64,000 bases of DNA from assembly GCA_916610825.1 (NCBI GenBank), contig OU744453.1:287001-351000 (forward strand), given 5' to 3'. Made by a program: the position numbers and the translations under genes. The notes beneath the pieces were generated by a model. That model did not search any database. It saw only the letters and a list, made by a program, of their open reading frames with translations, and had not been told where the DNA came from. The stretch is from Haliclystus octoradiatus. Taxonomy: Eukaryota > Cnidaria > Staurozoa > Stauromedusae > Haliclystidae. Position 1 is the first letter of the stretch. Each line of letters starts with the position of its first letter. Positions 43,136-55,379 of this stretch are shown here, in pieces.

Positions 43136-43560
43136 AGGTCCCAGTTCCACGATACCGTATTGGTTTTTATCCGTATTGAAAAAGTGTTTTCGTTGTGGAA
43201 TGCGTAGCCTACCGTTTACGAAGCTGTTACACGGCAAAACAATACGATACGTTTGAATTACACGGAAAGGGGAAAATACGATCACGTGTGTTTAATTCCA
43301 TTGTGTCCATGACTACGTGCAATTGCTATGGTCACGAATACGATTTTCCGTATTGATTGAGTTCCACGATGCGTTGCGTTGTGAAACTGGTGAAAACTGT
43401 TCCGCAGTAAAAAAAAATACGCTTGCTAGCGTAGTCACAATGACTACGCTTCATGAAGCGTTTTGCATCGTATTGTCAAGCGTTTTCGTGTAACTCAAAC
43501 CCCTATCCGTTTCGAAAATGACTACGAATTCCGTTAACACAGCATCGTGGAACTGGGGCT
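43136..43560. mobile_element. MITE with CCCAGTTCCACGAT termini
   Basis: The left terminus CCCAGTTCCACGATACCGT and the right ATCGTGGAACTGGG are inverted copies. Internal words such as CGTATTG and GACTACG recur in both orientations. No clear target duplication was seen. (TAA)n begins 20 bases after its right end. Confidence 0.6.
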
Positions 43561-43578
43561 ATTAATCTATATTGATAA

Positions 43579-43718
<140 letters not shown>

Positions 43719-44256
43719 GCCCAACAACAACAACCGCAAGTAGCCTCTGTTTATCAAGCACACGAGATAGCATGATCACCTGCTCAGAAGGAGACATTAG
43801 ACAAATGAAAGGTGTGCAGTGAAAACTTTTATGTTATAAAATTCGAAATAAAAACATCTGCCGTATATTGTATTGTTAATGACCGCTGGATTGCAAACAT
43901 TCGATCGACAGCTGATGTTTGAATTGGATCATCGGTGTTGCGGGCGCATTAGTTATTGTTCTGAAGTGACTGACTATTCGAATCCAGAGCTACACGGATC
44001 GATAAACGACAGCCATGGTCGAGACATTAATATTATTATTTATAGAAGGAGAGTCGTCCATCATCGTGCATAGTGATCTGCCACCCGTTAGATACAGCCA
44101 GTACATATGTAAGCATGTCACGATGAAATGAATAAATTCAAAGTTTGGTGGCTAACACATAAGAGAGTGGAAGCGATTAGCAGAAACACAATAAGAAAAT
44201 ATAACAGTGAAAAGAAAAGAGATATTGGATACAGTAATAATTAATCTTCATACCGC

Positions 44257-47200
44257 ATGGATGGCTTGATAGACACACTCACTAGGTCCAACCTACGAAT
44301 GAATTCATCGTCCATCCTCACTGTTATAAGAGGATTTGCAGCAAGAACCACAACGAGGCTGGTCTATTACAACACACAGGCAGTAAAAGTTAACGCCATA
44401 TTCTCGTTTCCTTTTTTCAGCAATTGGGAAGTAGTTGAGTTCGAGGCTAGCGTAGATGATCGTCATATCAAGACAATAGTACGAAACAATCAACTGGACG
44501 AGGCTGTAGATAGCGAGGCTGTAGATAGCATAAATACCGCTGCTCCCATCTTGTCAACATCAAAGGTAGACTACAGTGCTGAAATCGGCTGGGTGGCACC
44601 ACTGAGCACTGTTGAAATACGGTTGGTTTGCATAAGTGAATTGAGACAGATCGTGGAGCAGAATGCGTTGGCATTCAATCTACCTACCGTCCTAACATCA
44701 AATAGCACACCCATCCAAGATACAAATGCGTCACCAGCTCATTCGTGTGCATTGGAGGTGGACATTTACATTGAAGCACCATGTCTACTTTCAGGAATAC
44801 AATCAGTTGGCCACGTGGTAAGGGTTGACGCATCTCCATTGGCTGACAATGCATGCAGTGTTCATGTGACCCTTTCTGAAAACGCATCTTCTGATAGCAA
44901 AGCATTCGAGCTCTTACTTTTCCTTGAGAATCCGAATGACGCGTATTTCTACATAGAAGACCCGATTGACACGTCATCTGCAGATATTGCTAGCACCGAG
45001 GCCCCCTTAGACCCAACATTAGAGATCAAATGCCATCCAACTGTGGCATTCAGCTATTGTCCGAACCTGAAGAGTTGCAACTCAACTCAGCATCACGACG
45101 AAATAGTGTTCATGCTAGATCAGAGCGGGAGTATGAATGGGGATCGGATGATCAACGCACGCAATGCATTGTTATTAGGTATCATGAGCCTTCCTCCCAA
45201 TACCTTATTCAACGTGGTTAGTTTTGGAACATATTTCAAGACGCTATTCCCGTCTTCACGACTGAATGCAAAAAGACATGTAGAAGAGGCCTGTTGCTAT
45301 GTCAACGGTATTAAAGCAGACATGGGAGGTACGTCATTCCTTGAACCGCTGCAGTGGATATTCAACTCAGCACAGCATCGAGGCAGAGCCAAACAAGTCA
45401 TTATCATAACAGACGGTCACGTGACCGAGCCAACGGCAACCCTTGAGTTCATCAGATGCAGGAGACATTTGGCAAGGTAAAATAAATAACAATGAAACAA
45501 TAATAATAATAAATAATAATACGTTACCATCCCGGGTTACCATTAGTTACATCTGTTCTCTCTTACTGTTGCTATAGGGTATTCACTGTTGGCCTTGGCA
45601 ACGGTGTGAGCAAAGACTTCCTTTGGCAGATTGCACAATTAACCATGGGTGAAGCTGGAATTGTTTCCGACGGAGACAGATTGCAGCCAAAGGTAATAAG
45701 ATATTATTTAATGATGATTATCATCATCATCATCATCATCATTTATTCAGAACCTTTAAGTTAAACAAACGTTTTTCAAAGGACTGATAATTGAAGATGT
45801 CTCCTTTTTAATTTCAATATTATTGTTTATTTATCAACAGCTGATTAAATGGATCGAGGCCGCCATGGCAACACGGATTACTAACCTCAAAGCATCATGG
45901 ATCTTACCCGATGGATACGACGTGATATTTACACCAGAAAACAACCATGTTGTATTTTCAGGCCAAAGGATCATTCTGTATGCAGTCTTAGCGCAATCAT
46001 CGTCAAGTACTAGGAATGACAGATGGAGTGCTTCAGTACGAGACTCAATATCATCTGTAAAAGAGTTTTGGTTTGACGAAGACACATTTGCAGATGATCT
46101 GATTGGGACTCGGGAGAACAGCAAAAGATGGAATTCAGCAGGAACATATTCCACACTCACAGGATTTCAATCCAACCAAGAATATGCAACTACCGAAGAC
46201 GGTCTACGATCATCCAGTGAAAGTAACGAGAGTGGGCAGCATTCATCCGAAGAAGAAACAAGCAACTCGGACGATGCAGATTTGGAAAATGAAGTATTTT
46301 TAAACGAAAAAGAAGTTGAACAATTGAAAAACACAAAACGGTGGTGCAAAAGACATTCGATTGAGAAACTGCAGACATGGCGCGTGCGCAAAATAATTAA
46401 ACATCGATCGACGTCAGACTTCGTAGAAGACATCAGATCCACAGAAAGTCACAGCAGTGGAACAATGGAAGAACGCAGTGCGTGTAACACAGCAGGACGA
46501 ATGTCAGCGGATTACATAGAGATAGATAGAAGAAGTAACGAATCAACAACAGCCTACGAGAAACAACATACAAGCCAGGCAGGCTACACAACAACAAGCC
46601 ACAGCTCGTGTCGAAGTTGCGATGAACAATCACCCAGTTGTTCCTGCCTGCAGTGGGGAGAATGCACAGAAGAAATCGGAAGACCACGGAATTGTCCGTC
46701 AATGGAATCAATACGAGCGGCGTCAAGAGGTGCACTGGACAGAAGATCGATGGAAGAAAGGGCCGAAGCCAAGAGATTGAGCGATAGAATAAGTCGCAGT
46801 AGCTTTCATTTTTCAACTCACGAAGTAATGAAGTTATCAAAAGCTGTCACTGATGGCCACATCAACACACACGTACTTGATGCAGCCAATACGGTTGTTT
46901 TGGCGCAAATGTTAGACACCCTAGTGACAGAGAAAAGGCGTCGGCTGAAATACTTCTGTGAAATGCAGGAAGAGGTTGTTAAATGCTGTTGGCCAACACA
47001 CCACGATGAAATCATTGAACAAGAGGCCAAGAGGAAAGCGAGCCAAACAGAAAATGAGTTACTTTTGATACGAAGAGATAGTGGATTGGGACCGCATTCA
47101 TCCTCCGACGTCAGAAGTGATCTCGACGATGACTGCTTCCTGTTGACGAGTAAGAAAAGCATCAACGCCAAAGAGAGGCAGAATGATCGCAGTTCATCAG

Positions 47201-48816
47201 AACGAGAAAGTATCAGACAAGACAGCAGCACATATCAAAAGAAGAAATCGCAAAAGAGGATACACAAAACAAAATTAAAAACGGATCCCCAAGCAAAGCA
47301 GACCTCATCTGTCGAACAACAACAAGAGGAAGAGGAAAAAGAAACATTAAAGAATAATAATAAACCAGGAAAAGGCAACCGAAAGGCATCCATGTTTGGT
47401 GCATTAGTCGAAGGTGTAAAATCATTAGCAACCAAAATCAGCGAGAGAGCACCCAGTCTGGATAAAGTGTTAGAACGGAAAACGCAAAAACATAAAAACA
47501 ACAAATCAACTTCAGCTAAAAGTAAAGAGACCAGCAGTCAATCAGATACAAAAGATATTGGCGGCAAAAGCGATAAATCATCAGCTGAGAAAAGTCAACA
47601 AAAGGTCAACAGGAAATCATCGGATACGGCATCCAATCATATACCATGGCGTAATTCATGCAAAGGAACAACGATCGAAGGATCTAGAACGTTTCATAGC
47701 GGCAGCGTTCATACCATTGACAGTAGTGTAAACGCCACAGATACAATATTCCTGCCCACTGACCAGGGGATCATTTACTTAGAAGGGAATGTTGGCAAAG
47801 ATGTATTTCGCAGACTCATTCCTTTCAATCTGTTGAACGAAAAGGCAACTGCACAACCGTCTTCAGGTAGTCTTTTCTCGCCTACGATACATCAACTGAC
47901 TGCGCTTTCAATTGTGAGGGACTTAGAGTTCAAATTGGAGCACGACCAACAGTGGCTTGATGAAACGGCCAAGGTTTACATCAACAGAGCCTTGGCCAAT
48001 CTCAGTACGCTGGCTAATATTGCCGTCAATGATTCAAGGTTAGTTACCATAACAACGAATAAAGATGGCACAAAAGAGACCTCGCATGTACATCGGATGG
48101 CTTCGAGATCAAAACGGTAAATATCTATAGTAGGGATACTCGCAACGGAAAACATATATGCATTTTATCAACATAAATTAATTTGTAATTAAATGTTTTC
48201 TTTTTTTCAAAGAACAAATCGCCAAACTAACCAACCTCAACCTCTTAATCACGATACAGCCACTGAAATTGTCAATCCGATTCAATCCAAATCAAAATTA
48301 TCCAAAATCCAGATGACAACAATCGGATCGTTCACGCAGCCTACTGATCAGACAGTCACAGATAGAGAGACGTTGTCTTCTTCGACCGCAACGAAAACGA
48401 TAATTAATTATTCAACACTTGTCTACCTTCAGCACCCAGAGGGATTCTGGGATATGGGCCTTGAGTTTGCACATGCGCTTGACGTTGAGTTGAAAGTGAT
48501 CCAGCGACTCTGTCCGTTTCCAGATGACGTCAAGACGAAGTCTGAAACAGTAGAAATATCAACTATAAATAGTAACAAGGGCAGAGAGCACATATGGGCG
48601 ACAAGTTTGGCGTTGGCATGGTTACAAAAGCATTACAGTGGGTACCGTGATGAGTGGCGATTGGTTAGCAGCAAAGCTAACACGTGGCTAGAAGAACAAA
48701 CTATGTCAGATGGATTCACCCTAGATGATATAAAAGTGTTATCACTGCAAACTTATAAATGTTTAGTAGGACTTGGAAAAGTAGGGTCACGTAGTGCCAG
48801 CCAATTAGGATTGTAA
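44257..48816 (+). CDS. VIT and von Willebrand A domain protein of the VWA5 family
   Basis: Four exons join in frame: 44257-45476, 45578-45692, 45841-48116 and 48213-48816 (about 1,404 residues). Residues 1-150 form a VIT-type domain (YYNTQAVKVNAIFSFPFF, WEVVEFEASVDDRHI). Around residue 285 a vWA domain starts with a MIDAS motif (FMLDQSGSMNGDRM), with the second Thr in GGTSFLEPL and the Asp in IIITDGHV. Exon 3 then gives about 500 residues of Ser/Glu/Lys-rich linker before a conserved block (IIYLEGNVGKDVFRRLIPFN). The C-terminal exon ends with LVYLQHPEGFWDMG and HIWATSLALAWLQKHY, the closing module of VWA5A/5B proteins. The long linker favours the 5B type. There is no signal peptide, so it is probably intracellular. 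The start ATG is the first in frame and could be preceded by a non-coding exon. Confidence 0.85.
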
Positions 48817-49737
48817 TAATAGCGAATTCATTTAATTTGATTTAATGGCGAGGGAAATACAGTACCTTGAATTAAAATTGAAGTTGTATTGCATTAATGT
48901 AAGCTGTAACTGAGAAACGTTTCACATCTCTGAAATTCAGAAGTGACAAAGAAATAAGTTGAAGTTTTAGTGAAAAAGAGTGTAATGGGTCCAATAAGCG
49001 GTGCTGGATGACATTTGAAATAGATTATTTCTTTTTGATGTACACTACAGATATTGAAATACAAAACTCAAAGCTGTCTAATGCGTATTATTATTCAATG
49101 TCGATTAACTATCTGCTTCCATCTACGGGCGTATAATTACAAAATATCCAACAAATATCATAACCATCAAAAATCATAAAAAATATTTTTATTTTGACAA
49201 AATAAATCAAATCAAATCCGTTTGAACCCTGATTCCGGGTACCCGCAGGCGCATGCGTATTGAGTGTTCGTGTTTACGTAATGGCGGACGAACGATCAGA
49301 ACGTGAGTTGTTCAATTCTTGAATACTTTTTGGGAATTTGTTATCGTGATATATAATAATTAGTATCTCTCAAACAGAAATTACAATTCAACTAGCTTAA
49401 TGGCAATTTAAAGGAGGCCTTCATCCACACAACTGGAACGAAAAGGTAGGCAGTAAGACAGACAATTACACGATTAGCCTTGGGTTGGGTTGGGCAGTTG
49501 AGATTCTAACAACTAACACACTGTCGTTGAGTCTGTGGTCAGCATTAGACGCCGCCTAATAAAGAAATATAAATGGTATCAATACTGATATAATTATAGT
49601 AGTTAGCCTACAACAACATAGCGTCGCCGTTGCTCAAAACAGATATTAGTATTACTTTAAAGATCTCCAGTTGAAGTATTTGATTTCGCTTATCCGTTCT
49701 AGATATTTGTTGCATTTGATGTAAATAACCAACCCAG
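48817..49737 (+). promoter_or_regulatory. 3' flank of VWA5-like gene and promoter of the 7TM gene
   Basis: GGCGCATGCG at 49248-49257 is a close match to the NRF1 palindrome, and GTAATGGCGG at 49278-49287 matches a YY1-type motif with the typical spacing from a transcription start. The ATG in the second motif opens a short frame followed by a GTGAGT donor (after 49299), but splicing it to the exon at 49738 would hit a stop at once, so it is better read as a 5' non-coding exon. AATAAA near 49199 may end the VWA5-like transcript. Confidence 0.5.
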
Positions 49738-51219
49738 ATGGATCCTGACGGTGATAACAAATCGAATGACGAGCATCCTGTGTCGTCATCAGCCCATCAC
49801 ACACTTTTGCCAGTCAGACCAAATGAGAAGCAAGTATGGCCTTTTCTGTTCTGGCTGTACCTTAAAACCCTGGGTCTCTACAGAGCAGGTAAACAATTAA
49901 GTCAGACAAAATTTTTTATTTTATTTTCAAGTTTAGTGTCATCAACTGTGATTATCTTAAACTTATGTATGTATAATTGTGTATTATAATTGTTAAAATA
50001 TCCATTATCCTCTGATTATCTTATCTCGTTAGGTCCTTTTGTAACAATCCGTCGTTGTTCTGGATGTAAAGAAAGTGGATTTGAGAAATTTGCTAGCATC
50101 AGCTCATTTGTAGGGCCTTGTGAAATATGCGAGAGTTTTCTATGGGATCATGTAGGCCGTGTCAATTACGTGACAGATCGTGACATTGGAGCTGTCCGTC
50201 TCAATCACCGTGGTAGCGGTGCCCTGTCAATCATCTGGCTGTCCATTATTATATCTTGCTCCTTGTTTCTGATTGTTGTTGACGTAATCCGATTTGAACA
50301 TGAGACAGATGATGTGGTTGAAACACTGGCGACAGCATGTATTCAAATCTTGATAACAATTCCTGCGTTTGCTTGTCTCCATTGCAACATGAATGCAGCG
50401 TGGCCTCATTGTGCCCCTGGTCAATGGGCGTCAGCTCTACATCCAATATTCCTTGTGCAGAGATTGAGATGCGTCAATATGAGGCAGGCAAGAGCAGCTG
50501 GCTATTTCTTATGTTTCGGTAGTCTCGTTTTCATGGCCTTTCAATGTGTCCCAATTGGTCAAGACCTTTATGCGTATGGCTACGGATTCACCTACATCAC
50601 ACCAGTGAAATACTTCAGTCTGGTTATTGGAATTTTTAATTTTGGTGGTATAGCATACATTGCGTATCTTGTAAGGAGCAGTTTTGAGAAGGAGGTCAAA
50701 TTAATTTGCCGTTTCCTTGACCATCATATTGACGACATTGATGTATGTCGACTTCGCTTAGCGGAGACATTTGATTCGTTTCATCGTTTTCGTGAATTTA
50801 CATCCGGGTGGGTGTCAATGAATATTCTATTTAGTACAATCTGTGTCATGCTTGAGCTGCATGTTTTCATTGTTGCTACTGGACCGTTACGCTATTTCCA
50901 TTATGAACGCTTGGGTTTTTTACTAGCATGTTTTGTAGTACCTATTATAGCCAATGGCAACATCAGCGTTGATTATGTGTGGTATCGTATGGTGCGAAGA
51001 ATAAGCCGATTACGACGCAAAGACTTGGAATTTAACTGGGATAAAATTATGCAGTTTTTGCAAGAGCAAAAACCGGGAGATCGTCCCTGGCAATCTGTAA
51101 TGGCATTTTTATTGTCTACGATTGCGGTATTTGCTGCAGTTCAGTTCCGCATTTTAAACAGCAAAGCACTGAACAGCGCAACTGACCTGCGTAATATCAA
51201 TGTAACCATGACAATGTAG
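49738..51219 (+). CDS. Seven-transmembrane protein, candidate gustatory-receptor-like (GRL/7TMIC)
   Basis: Two exons, 49738-49888 and 50033-51219, join through a split glycine codon (YRAG-PFVT) into 445 residues. There is no signal peptide, and the roughly 125-residue hydrophilic N-terminus contains four cysteines (RRCSGC, GPCEIC). Seven hydrophobic segments follow, beginning SIIWLSIIISCSLFLIVVDV and ending SVMAFLLSTIAVFAAVQF. A long charged loop separates TM4 and TM5 (FEKEVKLICRFLDHHIDD), another separates TM6 and TM7, and the last helix ends in QF. That resembles the TYhhhhhQF motif of insect gustatory receptors, with Thr and Tyr replaced. Length and loop pattern fit the family, whose members form tetrameric ligand-gated cation channels. 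An unrelated 7TM family is possible. Function is inferred from pattern only. Confidence 0.5.
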
Positions 51220-53301
51220 TTATAAACTACGAATGACGTTTTTTAATTATGCAAATTAGGTTTAAAGTTGATCTTTTCTAATTAAATGAATAATTAATTA
51301 ATTTATAAGAGTATTTATTAATCAGACCAAACCACTCAACTTGTGTAAACATCCAACTGAAATGTGAAATATTGGAGAAATTTTGATTTGAGTATTTAGG
51401 GAATATTTGGTATGCCCTCTATTCTCGGTGATCAGCCCCCACCACATGAAGAGAGGGTCCCAATAAGAATGAACTGGAATGAATTGGGTGGGTCACTTAT
51501 GCGATGCGTTGCAAATATCGATGCCTATTTTTGGGCCTAGATATTGTGAAAGTCAGTGATATGATAACTATGGTAGGGTGAAGATCTTAGGTTATTCACC
51601 CGAAGTAAATCATTTTGTCCTTCATCAATCTAAGATTATTGCAAAGATTAAGATATTCGATTGACGCCTCACGTTGGATTGCTTCCTACCTTTGCAAAAG
51701 TTAATAATTCAACAAAAAAGAAATGATCGAGGTCAGCAAAGTCCTACGAACAAGAGGTAATTAAGGTAGAAATTTACATTAGACTTAAAAATGTGGACGG
51801 TGTCGCCCTACCGAAGGCACCCGTACCACTCCTCTATTTCTAGAGAAGTGGCTCTTTTCGCTAAGAGCAATGATGTTAAACGCTCCTTAGATCTCAGCCG
51901 CGACACTGCAGATCAATTTCAACAGATTTCATGGCAGATAGGCCTTGATTGTCAATGCGCAACGATGCGCCGCAGCTACTCACAATGCAATTCCTTCTGA
52001 ACCATTCCATCCGCCATCCTTAGATGGTACTCATTTGATGTTTCAGATAAAGTTAAGGTTGAGTTGACCTTCGGGGGATTTGAACCACAGTCGATCAGAT
52101 ATGATGCGATCTGAAGTTCGGTTGCTCTGCCAACTGAGCTAATCACCCCAATCACATTAGACTTAAGGATCTAGAAAGAATTATTTGTAATTTGTATTTA
52201 TATACCTGATGATGCCATGAAGATATGATATGGCGAAACGTTGTGAAATCCTGTGTTTTTTTATCGCTGTCATTTGTTACAAATTATCAAAGGGTCAATT
52301 TCAATTGAGTGCGCATGCTCGGTAACTTCCGTAGCTTTATCCACACCGCTAAAGCTACAGCAACCGTAGCTTTATCCTTGTCAGACTCCTTGTCCTGTCC
52401 AACCACCAAATCACTAAACACGCCAAATTGTTATCATATTTAAAAATTCGCTTTAATCAATCGCATCTGCAATTCTTATCAATATAGCTCTACATCAGTT
52501 ATATATAGTATTACAACTGTGAAAAACACAATATTCCCGACAAAACAATATTAAAAAGGTTTTGGCCTTACGGAAACTACGTTGCCAAAATAAGAGCAAG
52601 CCCAAATGACTCAAACTTCGACTGAATAAATGTTATCAACATTTTTAATTCTGACTTCCTTCAAAGCATGACGACATGTGAATTTTTAAGACATAAGAAA
52701 GCTTTTCAAAATACTCTAAATTTGAATATAAAAGCAATTTTGATAATTGAAAACAACTTGTGCAGGCAGACCTTCTGTGGATCAGATTCAGATATGATTG
52801 CGTATAATTATGCGACGCTCATTTTGTCGGGAAAAACAAATGCACTTTACGCCAGTTTGAATGTAGGACGTCTGGATATATAAAGTTGAACGTATACTCT
52901 GTCACTCGCTACGAAAGAGAGTCTAGCTTGTAAATAGTGACGTTATAATCGCAATGTTTGTTGATAAGGATATAAGCAAATAATATTTAATCATTTGTCT
53001 TTGTTTAATTGTATATTTGAGATGGGTGATCAGTAATTTATCCATATGTATTTGTGCTGCACTGGCGGGTGGCTGTATAAGCAATAATCATCGATTTTTG
53101 ACGATTTTAAGTAGATCTCAATGAAACGGTGCGACATCCATTCTTTAGACGGGTATTTCTTCAAGATGTCGAGTTAATCATAGTCTAAGATAAAAGGTAA
53201 ATTCTAGGAAGTGAATCTTATCCTAATTGAAATGCAAGTAAGAATGAAGATACTAACAAAAGTATATTTTCAATAAAATTTAATGGATTTTAAATCTAAT
53301 T
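51220..53301. other. Intergenic region between the 7TM gene and the receptor-channel gene
   Basis: It contains the 7TM gene 3' flank, one SINE (51789-52153) and otherwise AT-rich sequence. The 71-codon open frame at 52668-52883 has no recognisable features. The promoter of the receptor-channel gene should lie in the last few hundred bases; no motif stands out. Confidence 0.4.
51789..52153 (-). mobile_element. tRNA-derived SINE, copy 2, with 13-bp target duplication
   Basis: On the minus strand the head has an A box (TTAGCTCAGTTGG, 52131-52143) and a B box (GGTTCAAATCC, 52076-52086), about 45-55 bases apart as in a tRNA. The body matches the copy at 33846-34203. Identical 13-mers ACATTAGACTTAA flank it (51776-51788 and 52154-52166), the duplication length produced by LINE-type machinery. 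Confidence 0.88.
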
Positions 53302-55379
53302 ATGTGGCAACGGATATTGAGTACAGTTTTCATGTCAGTTTTAATCATCAAAAATGGTGGGTTAATAACGGTTTCGATATCAAATGGCAGTAATTTTAAT
53401 AATTGATTATAATTATATCCATTTATCATATTAGATGTTTCATCGTTAAAAACGACTGGTTTATCGATATACACTCTGAACCAAAGAGATACTAGCGAAC
53501 CCTTGAGAGTGTGGTCAGTCGTCAACCCAACAGAAGGGGGATCGATTGTAGATGACGCAGATGGCAATCTCTGTCAATCGACTACATTCGAATATCTTGA
53601 TTTAACACTAACTATCAAAGTTAAGAATCAGCAATCACCTACGCTGTGCATTGGGATTGATGTCGGCATTTATAGTCCAGAGGACGAATTAAAGTTTATT
53701 GATCGACCGCTAATTCTCAAGAAAGGTGAGTTTTATATTTGCATGAATTAATTCATAACAAAATTACTATATCTGTGCGTTATAGTAATGAGATGCGTAT
53801 TCATTTATCGGTAAAGTATGTTATGAAAAGTGGCTATTTGACGAGGACGGCGATCTCATGAGGCTCAATGGAGCAACCAATGTTTGCGTTGCGAGTATAG
53901 ACGGAACGCTGAATACTGTGGCATGTAACAATATTATTTTCACAGAGAAATACGTCACTATTAAATACGGTAAGATGCAACCTTCTCATGTGAATCTAAC
54001 AATCATCAACCAATTCATTACATCTGTTCAAATCATTATTAATCACAGCTGACTGCAGCAGATTTGTCTTTCCTGAGTCAATGGAAGGTTGGTACATACA
54101 TACTATTGGGTCTTTGTAGCGTGATAATTCATCTAATGAAATAATTCGATATTATCCTGACAGGAACGCGCTATGAACTAATGCATCCGTTTGTGCTAGA
54201 TCAAAGTGGACAATTTCATTTTTTCACCGTCGCAACAGATCACGGCACTTCACATGATACCATGCAGCTTCAACCAATCAGCGCAAAGTATCCTCTCTGT
54301 GGTCAGACAATGGCATCAACAGTCAGCGGTAAACTGATTGAGACCGCTGGACGAAGAAGCCTTTGTTACTGTATAATCAGATACGTCTATACCAGTACCC
54401 ATCGAAACCAACGGAGAGCATTAGAAGTCATCCGAGACATCGTTCTGTCAGCAGAAGGTACGTGATCATTACGTCGTGATGTAAACTCTAAATCACGTAA
54501 AATAATGCGGTATTATTATTTAGCTGCGAAGTGTTATCATTGCTCCAATGATTGACTCATAATTATAGTGTGACCTCCTTATCGTGACGGGCACGGCATG
54601 GGGGCAGCTCCCAACAAATGATTACATTGAATTGGAAAGCTTCTCAAGTACATCATCAAGTACATCATATCCGCACTGATTTCGGATAGCCCCTGCATTA
54701 GTTTAATCGTGACATGCGCACTGATTTCGGATAGCCCCTGCATTAGTTTAATCGTGACATGCGCACTGATTTCGGATAGCCCCTGCATTAGTTTAATCGT
54801 GACATGCGCACTGATTTCGGATAGCCCCTGCATTAGTTTAAGCGTGACATGCGCACTGATTTCGGATAGCCCCTGCATTAGTTTAAGCGTGACATGCGCA
54901 CTGATTTCGGATAGCCCCTGCATTAGTTTAATCGTGACATGCGCACTGATTTTGGATAGCCCCTGCATTAGTTTAAGCGTGACATGCGCACTGATTTCGG
55001 GCGTGAAAATTCAAGATAGTTCCCCTGTATTAATTCCTGTATGACATGAGCGAGGCACACTGCAAACCACTGACGTCTGTGTATCCGATTAGCTACACCT
55101 TTAGATCCTTCACCTTCATTGCATTGGAAATGGAAAGACTACATATTATCAATGGAAGTTGACGGCGAAGAGATTTGCCTTAGTTTTGACTTACAAACAA
55201 ACGCATTAACAATAGAGACATGCGTAGAAGCAGCGACGAACATGCAGCCTCGGTTTGGTTACTGTGAGTCAATCTTTAACAAAACAATAACAGGATAGAT
55301 GGATAACATTATTCTAACGGTTTTTATAATTTCCATTTGATAGATCGTTGCGGCATTGTTGAGAACAAATCATGCAAAG
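53302..55379 (+). CDS. Receptor-channel N-terminal, lectin-like exons
   Basis: Exons 53302-53389, 53435-53725, 53817-53969, 54049-54087, 54174-54457, 55105-55263 and 55344-55379, all joined after the first base of a codon. Two modules resemble ricin-B-type beta-trefoil repeats: KWLFDEDGDLMRLNGATNV with CVASIDGTLNTVAC, and EEICLSFDLQTNALTIETC ending in a Q-x-x-F-x-Y sequence. This is a weak resemblance, and the rest (LRVWSVVNPTEGG, FHFFTVATDHG) is not recognised. The 54458-55104 intron contains a 45-base tandem repeat. Confidence 0.55.

Noticed and set aside
49281-49299. ATGGCGGACG as the start codon exon of the 7TM gene
   Set aside because: Splicing it to the 49738 exon gives an immediate stop, and the string is a YY1-type promoter motif. 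The ATG at 49738 gives the intact frame.
52131-52143. True tRNA gene at the A-box/B-box sequence, and likewise at 34188-34200
   Set aside because: The head lacks a paired acceptor stem and both copies share a long non-tRNA body and, for one, a target duplication, so they are SINEs.
52206-52252. Hammerhead-like string CTGATGA ... GGCGAAACG downstream of the SINE
   Set aside because: Stem II pairs (GCCAU/AUGGC) but one core base is bulged, the cleavage triplet would be GUG, which is not cut, and no stem I strands pair.
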